Below the pieces are notes generated by a model that did no database searches, was not told where the DNA came from, and was given only the letters and a program-made list of their open reading frames with translations. Both the position numbers and the translations under genes were made by a program. Positions 16,853-22,951 of a DNA stretch of 64,000 nt are shown in pieces (the first letter of the stretch is position 1; each line of letters starts with the position of its first letter). The stretch is taken from contig CAXXLB010000009.1 of the NCBI GenBank assembly GCA_963664675.2, positions 682,001 to 746,000 on the forward strand, read 5' to 3'. Origin of the DNA: JASGMR01 sp963664675 (lineage in GTDB: Bacteria; Thermotogota; Thermotogae; Petrotogales; Kosmotogaceae).

Positions 16853-17590
16853 TTAAATCACTAAACCTCCATCGACTCCCAGAATCTGGCCGGTGATAAA
16901 TTTCGCCTCATCGGAAGCCAGGAAAAGAAATGCGTTCGCAACGTCCTCTTCGTCTCCCATTTTTCTCAAAGATGTTTTTTCTATCATAAAATTTATGACT
17001 TTTTCGGAAAGATTCTCGGTCATCGGGGTTTTAATGAATCCCGGAGCGACGACATTAGCCCTGATATTATATCTCGAGAACTCCTTAGCCCAGGTTAGAG
17101 TCATCCCTATCACTCCCGCCTTCGTTGCAGCGTAATTCGTCTGCCCTATATTTCCAAAACGTCCCACAACCGATGACGTACACAACACCACTCCTCCGTT
17201 TTGTTTCAAATAATTGAAAGCGGCCTGAGTAACGTTGAAAACTCCTTTCAAATTTACGTCTATCACTTTATCCCATTGTTCTTCCGTCATTTTTACCAGA
17301 AAGGCATCCCTGGTTATTCCAGCGTTATTGATTACAATATCAAGTTTTTCAAAATCATCTACAACTTTTTCAAGGGTTCTCTTAACCTCTTCCCTGTCCG
17401 TCACATCGAGATGATACGTTTTGATTGCAAGGTTCTGTTCTCTGGCTTCATCTTCGAGCTTTTTCAGATCTTCGTCCAGAACATCACATACTGCAACCTT
17501 CGCTCCCTCCATTGCAAATCTCAACGATGTCGCTTTTCCTATTCCCCTCGCTCCCCCTGTCACAAGAGCAACCTTATTTTCTAATCTCAT
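16853..17590 (-). CDS. FabG-like short-chain dehydrogenase/reductase
   Basis: A 245-residue classical SDR closest in pattern to FabG/PhaB: the NAD(P)-binding VTGGARGIGKA, NNAG, the Ser in CTSSVVGRFGN, the YAATKAG catalytic Tyr and Lys, and a C-terminal ITGQILGVDGG. It oxidises or reduces a 3-hydroxyacyl/3-oxoacyl group. A second FabG is encoded in the fatty-acid cluster at 47722, so this copy probably belongs to the catabolic operon, for example as 3-hydroxyacid or 3-hydroxyacyl-CoA dehydrogenase. The start ATG follows GGAGGG. It is the first gene of the long minus-strand operon, so the operon promoter should lie in the about 100 bases upstream. Confidence 0.9.
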   Translation of the reverse strand: MRLENKVALVTGGARGIGKATSLRFAMEGAKVAVCDVLDEDLKKLEDEAREQNLAIKTYHLDVTDREEVKRTLEKVVDDFEKLDIVINNAGITRDAFLVKMTEEQWDKVIDVNLKGVFNVTQAAFNYLKQNGGVVLCTSSVVGRFGNIGQTNYAATKAGVIGMTLTWAKEFSRYNIRANVVAPGFIKTPMTENLSEKVINFMIEKTSLRKMGDEEDVANAFLFLASDEAKFITGQILGVDGGLVI

Positions 17591-17613
17591 ATTCAGTACC
17601 CTCCATTATTTTT

Positions 17614-17643
17614 AGTGAATACACTGTCAGATTTATGTCATAA
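17614..17643. promoter_or_regulatory. Candidate operator of the SDR-TetR-thiolase-Liv operon
   Basis: Two small palindromes lie in the leader of the first operon gene: AGTG-AATA-CACT at 17614-17625 and TTATG-T-CATAA at 17633-17643. They fall where a TetR-type repressor encoded by the second gene would be expected to bind. The surrounding sequence is AT-rich (TATATAATAAATATATAAAC) and could hold a -10 element, but I cannot assign one firmly. This is supported only by symmetry and position. Confidence 0.35.
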
Positions 17644-17686
17644 CTATATAATAAATATATAAACTAAGCAAAATTTGTTTACAGGT

Positions 17687-18133
17687 GAATATAAATGATT
17701 AAATATGAATAATTTAAAAATACTTCTCTTTTTACCAAAATGCGAAAGAAAAGAAAAAAATTCTGCTATAGTAATAAAAGCAGGTGAAGGAATATGACTG
17801 GTACGGTATTCAACATACAAAAATTTTCCATACATGATAGGCCCGGAATAAGGACAACAGTTTTTTTAAAGGGGTGTCCCCTGAATTGTTCGTGGTGTCA
17901 TAATCCCGAAAAACAAATAATATGGAATAAAAAAAGCAGCATGCACTGTCTCAAATGCATAGAGAACTGCGAAAAAAATGCCATTCAAAAATGTGAAGAA
18001 AACATCATCACCGACCCGAAGAGGTGCATAAAATGCGGAAATTGTATCTCTGTCTGTCCGGTGAATGCCAGAAGTTTTATGGGAAATGAAATGAATTCGG
18101 ACGAACTCCGTGAAATATTGAAAAAGGACAGAG
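17687..18133 (+). repeat. Left direct repeat: diverged copy of the activase 5' region
   Basis: This 447-base segment matches 29448-29905 in the same orientation. By hand alignment I count about 15 substitutions, a 4-base difference in an A run before the promoter and a 15-base deletion. The match covers about 105 bases of upstream sequence (including an extended -10-like TGCTATAGT and the ribosome site) plus the first 340 bases of the coding sequence, and stops abruptly at 18133. The two copies bracket the gas-vesicle gene cluster. Confidence 0.93.
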
Positions 18134-18174
18134 CAGAACTTAATAAATATGTTCAATTAAAAGGATTCTTATAG
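17794..18174 (+). pseudogene. Truncated glycyl-radical-enzyme activase (hypD activase fragment)
   Basis: This is an N-terminal fragment of the radical-SAM activase that is intact at 29551. It keeps the CPLNCSWC cluster motif and the two ferredoxin-like cysteine groups, but homology ends at residue 113 and a stop follows after 13 unrelated residues. The intact gene has 297 residues, so the radical-SAM barrel is missing. Two further lesions are visible: HDRPGIRTT replaces the conserved HDGPGIRTT, and five residues are lost by a 15-base deletion between two ATCCCGAA direct repeats. The promoter-like TGCTATAGT and ribosome site are still present, so a short product could be made, but it should not be an active activase. 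Confidence 0.9.
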
Positions 18175-18305
18175 ACCTTTTTTATAGAAAATCCCACTTT
18201 GAAGCAAGAGAATTTTATTTGAAATTTACAAATAAAACAGATATAAAAATTCATTATATATATTCCAAAGAGTATGAATTTGTTCCAAATATAAAGAAAT
18301 TATAA
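18147..18305 (+). other. Orphan open frame, probable gene remnant
   Basis: Directly after the end of the left repeat a frame stays open for 52 codons, reading RILIDLFYRKSHFEAREFY and ending in NIKKL before TAA. It has no start codon or ribosome site of its own and looks like the C-terminal end of a protein whose 5' part is missing. I do not recognise the family. It marks the point where sequence unrelated to the activase begins, so it may belong to the incoming DNA. Confidence 0.35.
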
Positions 18306-18398
18306 TTACCAATTAACTTAAAAATAGATATAGTTATAAATATTGACTTCTCTAATCTTGACTGTACACAGAAAAATTCAGAATTGATGATCTGTATT

Positions 18399-18572
18399 TC
18401 ATTCTTTCTGTACTGGTTCACCACATTTGGGACAGTATTTATGGGACTTCCAGAAACGCCAACTATAACCACATGATTTACATGTTATAGTAAGGAGGTT
18501 TCCACAATCAGGACAAAAATTATCGTTAGATGTTATTGTTCTTCCGCATTTTGGACATTTGTTAAACGCCAT
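18399..18572 (-). CDS. Small double zinc-ribbon protein at the end of the gvp operon
   Basis: A 57-residue gene with ATG 18572 behind AAAGGAG. The protein has four CxxC knuckles in the order CPKC, CPDC, CKSC, CPKC, which would form two zinc ribbons, separated by GYSWRFWKSHKY. It lies 17 bases after the gvpO stop on the same strand and is the last gene of the operon. Zinc-ribbon modules occur in other proteins of this gene cluster, so a role in gas-vesicle assembly or its regulation is possible, but no function can be assigned. Confidence 0.75.
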   Translation of the reverse strand: MAFNKCPKCGRTITSNDNFCPDCGNLLTITCKSCGYSWRFWKSHKYCPKCGEPVQKE

Positions 18573-18589
18573 TTCTATCTCCTTTCTCT

Positions 18590-18847
18590 TTACTCTTCAT
18601 CATTGGTATCGCCGCGTTTGCGCAATTTTATCCTGCTGAACTCTGTGATATTACCCTTGCGATCCAGATGAAGTTCATAAAGCCCCAGTAAATCCATAGT
18701 TTCAGGAATCGCCTTTCTTTCCAAAGCTTCAAGGGTTATTAAGTAACCATTCTCCAAACTGCCGAAAGAAACTACAGAATCAACGGGGTATTTGCACAAC
18801 GCTCCAAATTGTTTTTTTACTTTTTCCAGGACTTCTACGGGAGTCAC
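18590..18847 (-). CDS. gvpO: Gas vesicle protein GvpO
   Basis: An 85-residue protein matching the GvpO family: KKQFGALCKYPVDSVVSFG followed by ALERKAIPETMDLLGLYE and LDRKGNITEFSRIKLRKRG. GvpO is an accessory gas-vesicle protein known from haloarchaea and actinobacteria, and its exact task in assembly is not settled. The start is GTG, preceded by an ideal AAAGGAGG. It follows the GvpA/GRAM-like fusion gene by 18 bases. The family identity is read from conserved spacing of the PETMDLLGLYE and YxR segments. Confidence 0.85.
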   Translation of the reverse strand: MTPVEVLEKVKKQFGALCKYPVDSVVSFGSLENGYLITLEALERKAIPETMDLLGLYELHLDRKGNITEFSRIKLRKRGDTNDEE

Positions 18848-18865
18848 AGAAGTTACCTCCTTTTA

Positions 18866-19468
18866 CTATTTCGCATATTCCAAAGCTGTTACATTATTGA
18901 GATCGCTGATTTGTCCAGCCCTATTTACAAATTCCCTGGCAGAAACATCCATTGTATGCAACTGAAAACAGCTTAACTCTTTACAACGAATTTCCACAAC
19001 TTCCTTGCTTTTATCGTTTTCCTCAATTATTTCAAAGTGAACCGATTCAATTTCAGTATGCTTCTTTGAAAAGAGAATTTCGACTGGACTCCTTCTGAAC
19101 ATAATAATACGTTTGTCTGTTAATAATAATTGACCCGGTCTCCAGGGATTATATATTTTTTCATTTTCTTTTTCCCGAATTGTGGAAAAAGTCGTTATGG
19201 AAATTTTCTCGTCAGCTCCAAGTTCTATTACACTTTTCTTTTTCTTTCTTTCATTTGTGGCTACTGATCTCTGGGCTTCGTCCCAATCGTTCCATATTCC
19301 ATGATCCAGCATCGTTTGTATTCCAGCAAGAAATGCTCTCAATTTAATGCCTAAAAGGGGAATTCCGGCGACATGTATTATTACATCCGTACTGAGAACA
19401 AGTCCTTTATCCAGTATTCTGTCAAGCAAATCGTTGAGAGTTGCTTTTGTACTACATGCGGGCTTCAT
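18866..19468 (-). CDS. GvpA-family (GvpJ/S-like) protein fused to a PH/GRAM-like domain
   Basis: A 200-residue fusion. Residues 9-52 are a GvpA-family shell segment (LNDLLDRILDKGLVLSTDV, then GIPLLGIKLRAFLAGIQTM), closest to the minor J/M/S group. After a basic linker (73-79), residues 80-185 carry a different domain with GQLLLTDKRIIMFRR and EIESVHFEIIEE, the pattern of bacterial PH/GRAM-like (bPH) domains that often sit at membranes. Minor GvpA-family proteins usually end with a short tail, so the added domain is unusual. The ATG overlaps the gvpL stop as ATGA, so the two are coupled. It may nucleate vesicles or tether them, which is an inference. Confidence 0.82.
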   Translation of the reverse strand: MKPACSTKATLNDLLDRILDKGLVLSTDVIIHVAGIPLLGIKLRAFLAGIQTMLDHGIWNDWDEAQRSVATNERKKKKSVIELGADEKISITTFSTIREKENEKIYNPWRPGQLLLTDKRIIMFRRSPVEILFSKKHTEIESVHFEIIEENDKSKEVVEIRCKELSCFQLHTMDVSAREFVNRAGQISDLNNVTALEYAK

Positions 19469-20790
19469 TTTCTTTCCCCAGCTTTTTCCTGTATTTCAAC
19501 AAAACTGTACGGAGGCCATGGTCCTGTGAATATCACACCGAACCCTTCTTCAGAGTTTATTTCATCAAGCGCATTACCGAGCTCGTTGATTCTGTCTTTT
19601 CCAGCAAGGCAACTGACTTTAAGAAGAACGGATTCGTTGCCGGCCTGAGGCTTCTCTTCGACTAATTCTATACAATTCTCGTTTATTTTCTCAAGAAAAC
19701 TTCGTGCCTTATTTTCCAGAAATGATTTGATTTCAGATCTTACAGCCTGATCGAGTTTCTCTTTGTAGAAATAAGTCATCCCCTTTGGTTTATTTGAAGT
19801 TTCCTCTTTCAATCTTTTAACCAACTCACTTGTTTCTTCTATATTTTTCATTATATTTTCAACATCATAAGTTACCCGTATGCCATATTCGTCATTACCA
19901 GCGAATTTATTCAACAATCTGATGAGCTCATCGTAGTTATTCTCGAGCCATTCACAAATCGCTTTCTCGGGTGGATTGAAACCCTCGGTCTTTATTATTG
20001 TATCAAAGCGCATGGGTATAATATCATCGAAAGCTTTCTTTGATAGATCAAGAATATTCTGATGGGCCAATATCCAGTCACTTACAATTGATTCTTGTTG
20101 TGATTCATAGGGTTTTGTTTCACAAACGTGAACAAGCGCACACAAATCACGATGCTTTATTGTAAATACCTTTTCATCATCGATCCCTCTGTAATCTATG
20201 ATATTGTCGGCTTTTGCCTTCACTACACCATACATATAGAAAGCCATTTGTTCTTCAGCTGAAGTACCATCTTCATTGCTCAATGGAATCGACTCTTGTA
20301 CGTCTGCCGGCCGACTATCTAGATCGACAACCGATTCATTTTGACTCATTTCATCACATGATTCCGGGATGTCCCCTGGCTGGTCATCGCTATCGGTGAT
20401 TGACTCATTTCGGTCTGTTTCATTAATTGATTCCGGTGTATCCTTTAGTCGACTATCTCGATTGACAACTGATACATTTTGATTTATCTCATCTTTTTCA
20501 GGAAAAAATTCCGACAAATCTTTAAATTGCTCGGCTCGACCAATTTTATGAAGAACCTGATTTTTAAAGAACTTTACTATTCTTGGATCTACAAGATTGT
20601 CATTATTTTTAATCTCAGCAGTTCTTTTTTTCAGTAATTCAACAAACTTGAGTACGATTTCAAGAGCATAATTATCTGTTTCGATGGATTTTTTCTGAAG
20701 AAGAATTCGAACGTTCTCTTCATTGATCGGTTTTTCAGCAATGTAAAGAGCAATAATCGCATAGAATATGTCTTCAAGCAAGCAATTCAC
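19465..20790 (-). CDS. gvpL: Gas vesicle protein GvpF/GvpL with L12/P1-like N-terminal domain
   Basis: A 441-residue protein about 170-200 residues longer than typical GvpF/GvpL. The C-terminal part (about 183-435) is GvpF/L: MAFYMYGVVKAK, ILPMRF-like IPMRFDTII, then VIFTGPWPPYSFVEI. Residues 5-55 resemble the helical N-domain of archaeal/eukaryotic acidic ribosomal proteins (IFYAIIALYIAEKPINEENV), and residues 105-173 are three 23-residue acidic repeats. GvpF/L proteins are minor shell-assembly factors that bind GvpA. GTG 20790 abuts a G run; TTG 20781, spaced six bases from it, is a good alternative start. The gene is followed with ATGA overlap by the GvpA/GRAM-like gene. Confidence 0.85.
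   Translation of the reverse strand: MNCLLEDIFYAIIALYIAEKPINEENVRILLQKKSIETDNYALEIVLKFVELLKKRTAEIKNNDNLVDPRIVKFFKNQVLHKIGRAEQFKDLSEFFPEKDEINQNVSVVNRDSRLKDTPESINETDRNESITDSDDQPGDIPESCDEMSQNESVVDLDSRPADVQESIPLSNEDGTSAEEQMAFYMYGVVKAKADNIIDYRGIDDEKVFTIKHRDLCALVHVCETKPYESQQESIVSDWILAHQNILDLSKKAFDDIIPMRFDTIIKTEGFNPPEKAICEWLENNYDELIRLLNKFAGNDEYGIRVTYDVENIMKNIEETSELVKRLKEETSNKPKGMTYFYKEKLDQAVRSEIKSFLENKARSFLEKINENCIELVEEKPQAGNESVLLKVSCLAGKDRINELGNALDEINSEEGFGVIFTGPWPPYSFVEIQEKAGERK
20272..20478 (-). repeat. Three 23-codon tandem repeats inside gvpL
   Basis: Residues 105-127, 128-150 and 151-173 of the GvpL-like protein align as NxS(V/I)xxxDxx(x)xDxPES-type units of 23 residues, for example NESITDSDDQPGDIPES and NESVVDLDSRPADVQES. 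They are acidic and serine-rich and are probably a disordered spacer between the L12-like domain and the GvpF/L domain. At the DNA level the 69-base units are clearly related but diverged. Confidence 0.8.
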
Positions 20791-20807
20791 CCCCCCGGTT
20801 TTTCGTA

Positions 20808-21122
20808 TTATTTTTTATCCTCTTTATCCCATTCCAAGGGATTGATTATTCTGTCAATCACATCATCCACTATATCGTCGAGACCATCCCTTACAGACTT
20901 TACTGCTTCTACAATATCCTGTTCTTTTTTTATTTTTTCAACCGCTTCATCAAGATCCATAAATGCTTCACCCAGACTGTTGCATTCTTCATCACTGAGT
21001 AAACCACTCTCAATTCTCAAAAGTGCCTGGTGCTTAAGCGAATCTCTGATAATCTCCAGAAGACCAACGAGTAGTCCAAGAAGTCCCTTTTTCAAATTAT
21101 CCTGATCTATTTCGATAGCCAT
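20808..21122 (-). CDS. gvpK: Gas vesicle protein GvpK
   Basis: A 104-residue GvpK: an N-terminal helix NLKKGLLGLLVGLLEIIRD, then HQALLRIESGLLSDEECNSLGEAF and a C-terminal acidic segment. GvpK is one of the conserved accessory proteins required for gas-vesicle formation and localises with the minor assembly proteins. The start ATG is preceded by AAGGTG at about ten bases. It sits between the winged-helix/Hsp20-like gene and gvpL with short gaps. The length agrees with bacterial GvpK proteins. Confidence 0.88.
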   Translation of the reverse strand: MAIEIDQDNLKKGLLGLLVGLLEIIRDSLKHQALLRIESGLLSDEECNSLGEAFMDLDEAVEKIKKEQDIVEAVKSVRDGLDDIVDDVIDRIINPLEWDKEDKK

Positions 21123-21128
21123 GTCATT

Positions 21129-21563
21129 TCACACCTTCTTAATCTTGATTTCCAAGATATCATTTTTTATGTTCAATTCCACTTTTGTTATATCTACTGC
21201 ACTTTTCAACTGAGTAATTATCACAACATTATCCCGCTCTTCAAAAAAATCCATCAATGGTTTCTTACCGTCGGAAAATTCCATCTCATCAAGAAACCAC
21301 CAGTTAAAAAAGATTTTTTCACCTGAATCAGGATCTTTATAACATTTACGGAATGCAACCAGAGGCTTTCCAAATATTTTCAGTGAAAATTTATTTATAG
21401 TGTTCTTTAACTTGTCAAGAATCACAAAATCATTTTGTGCCCCTATCAGTTCTCGTAACTGTGATATATTGAGATGATTTCGATACCACAGGTTATAAAG
21501 CAAAATTCTGCTATCTCTGTCAAGCGTTTTAAGTAATATTCCTAAATTCGGTTTCTCTTTCAT
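21129..21563 (-). CDS. Winged-helix-like plus partial Hsp20-like protein in the gvp operon
   Basis: A 144-residue protein not matched to a standard gvp gene. Residues about 15-75 look like a winged-helix fold (RDSRILLYNLWYRNHLNISQL, a recognition-like helix and a basic strand). Residues about 105-144 (DFFEERDNVVIITQLKSAV, then VELNIKNDILEIKI) resemble the first strands of an Hsp20/alpha-crystallin domain, as in GvpH, but stop early. It lies between the GvpA/zinc-ribbon gene and gvpK on the same strand. It could be a chaperone-like accessory factor or a regulator of the operon. Both domain calls come from pattern only. Confidence 0.7.
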   Translation of the reverse strand: MKEKPNLGILLKTLDRDSRILLYNLWYRNHLNISQLRELIGAQNDFVILDKLKNTINKFSLKIFGKPLVAFRKCYKDPDSGEKIFFNWWFLDEMEFSDGKKPLMDFFEERDNVVIITQLKSAVDITKVELNIKNDILEIKIKKV

Positions 21564-21576
21564 ACATCGATCTCGT

Positions 21577-21957
21577 TCAATCCGCAGGGATAGAAGCTTT
21601 CTGAACAGTTTTTTCCATAGATTTCTTTTTCAGTGCCTTCGCGCTCTGCCAACCGCACCAGGGACACCCATCATTGAGTAGTTCTTCAATCGGAACTCTT
21701 TTTCCACATTGAGGGCATTCTTCTTTTCCCTTTTGTGCTTCTTTCCAGGCAGATGTTTCATAATTGGTACCACTTGGAAATTCGAGTCCATATTGGGCAG
21801 CAGTTTCAAAAGATGCCAGTGCGGCTCTTATCTTTATTCCCAGCAATTCTACCCCCGCAACGGATACGCAAATATCTGCATTTATCACAAGACCTTTGTC
21901 AAGAATACGATCAATAACATCAACGAGTGTTGAAGATGTATTTCTAGAGGCTTCCAT
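21577..21957 (-). CDS. GvpA-family (GvpJ/S-like) protein fused to a zinc ribbon
   Basis: A 126-residue protein. Residues 10-55 form a GvpA-family segment (LVDVIDRILDKGLVINADIC, then VELLGIKIRAALASFETA), closest to minor shell proteins such as GvpJ/S. A zinc ribbon follows, with Cys81, Cys84, Cys98 and Cys101 (CPQC and CPWC), then a lysine-rich tail. I start at ATG 21957 because GGGAGG lies eight bases upstream and the stop of gvpG is adjacent; an upstream ATG at 21981 lies inside gvpG. Minor GvpA paralogues help nucleate the vesicle. A metal-binding knuckle on one is unusual and could mediate contact with other assembly proteins, which is inferred. Confidence 0.85.
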   Translation of the reverse strand: MEASRNTSSTLVDVIDRILDKGLVINADICVSVAGVELLGIKIRAALASFETAAQYGLEFPSGTNYETSAWKEAQKGKEECPQCGKRVPIEELLNDGCPWCGWQSAKALKKKSMEKTVQKASIPAD

Positions 21958-21958
21958 A

Positions 21959-22213
21959 TTATTTAACCTCCCGATTTCCATTTTCTGCTTTTCTAATAGC
22001 GTGAAGGCGCCTTATCAATTTGATTTCCAGCTTCTCATATTCCTCTTCTGTGAGATCCCCGTTCTCAAGAAGTAATTGGTACTCCTGTAATTTCCGTTTA
22101 ACAGCTTCTTTTGTCAGTAAAGCTTCCTTATCTATCTCCTCAAGTAATTTTTCAAATATCTCTTTTGTAAGAGTTAAAGGTACTTTAAAAAACAAATCTT
22201 TCAGTAAAGACAT
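21959..22213 (-). CDS. gvpG: Gas vesicle protein GvpG
   Basis: An 84-residue GvpG: a short N-terminal hydrophobic stretch (LLKDLFFKVPLTLTKEI) followed by two helices with the family signature LQEYQLLLENGDLTEEEYEKLE and IRRLHAIRKAE. GvpG is a conserved small accessory protein needed for vesicle assembly and interacts with GvpF/L and GvpA-family proteins. It lies three bases after gvpF and one base before the GvpA/zinc-ribbon gene, so it is tightly coupled in the operon. Confidence 0.9.
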   Translation of the reverse strand: MSLLKDLFFKVPLTLTKEIFEKLLEEIDKEALLTKEAVKRKLQEYQLLLENGDLTEEEYEKLEIKLIRRLHAIRKAENGNREVK

Positions 22214-22216
22214 AAC

Positions 22217-22951
22217 TCACATCTCCAGTTTCATTTTCAGAAAGTTGTAAGGAGGAAGTGGTCCAATATATTTAAAATTCAAGCGTCCGCCAGTTTCCTC
22301 ATCAAGCTCGTTCAGCATGGCAATAAAAGCCTCTTCATCTTTTCTGTTTATAAGAAAAGAAGCATCCATAAGAAGCTCCACCCTTGAAATATCATTTTCT
22401 TTAGTTTCAATAGACATGTTTTTCAGTACATTGAGTGCCTTAACTGCATAAGTTCTTTTCCAGTTATCTACCGCTTTTTCAACTAATTTTCCTATTTGGA
22501 GAACAATTTCCTGTTTCTTTAAAGGTGAAGTTACAGAGTTCAATTTTTTCCTGAGGTTCGAATAATTACTGTTTTTACTGTCCAACTCATCCAGAAGATA
22601 ATCACGATTCCACATGATCTTTACCTCTGCCTCAATAGTATCTGACAGTTTTTCCAATTCACTGGAAAAAACCATGTAATTCTTCTCAAGCAGTCCGTTA
22701 ATAAATTTTTCAGGAACAATAGTTCCAAAACTGAGAGGTAATATGGTTTCACTCATTATGAGTTGCTCTTGAGCCTTTACATGGTTCTTTATATTTTTTC
22801 TTGTGGGATCTATCTCATTAAAAGTGGTTTTGCTTACAATAGCAGCTATGTCTTTGTAAGTTATCAAGAAGAGTTTTTCTGTTTCAATGCCTATGATATC
22901 AGGTAATTTTGAAATTTTTGCTATTGCATATACATACAGATTTGTCATCAT
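22217..22951 (-). CDS. gvpF: Gas vesicle protein GvpF
   Basis: A 244-residue GvpF/L-family protein of normal length: NLYVYAIAKI at the start, IVSKTTFNEID, then the conserved LPLSFGTIVP and a C-terminal FKYIGPLPPYNFLKM. GvpF binds GvpA and is found in the vesicle wall. The ATG at 22951 overlaps the stop of the CDC48-like ATPase gene as ATGA and is preceded by AGGAGAGG; an in-frame ATG at 22981 lies inside the ATPase gene. The cluster has two GvpF/L proteins, this plain one and the extended one at 19465, as is usual for gvp clusters. Confidence 0.9.
   Translation of the reverse strand: MMTNLYVYAIAKISKLPDIIGIETEKLFLITYKDIAAIVSKTTFNEIDPTRKNIKNHVKAQEQLIMSETILPLSFGTIVPEKFINGLLEKNYMVFSSELEKLSDTIEAEVKIMWNRDYLLDELDSKNSNYSNLRKKLNSVTSPLKKQEIVLQIGKLVEKAVDNWKRTYAVKALNVLKNMSIETKENDISRVELLMDASFLINRKDEEAFIAMLNELDEETGGRLNFKYIGPLPPYNFLKMKLEM

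Noticed and set aside
17591..18400. Insertion sequence or integrase at the gas-vesicle island border
   Set aside because: I looked for transposase frames, terminal inverted repeats and a tRNA attachment site at both borders (also 29078-29550) and found none; only the activase repeats are present.
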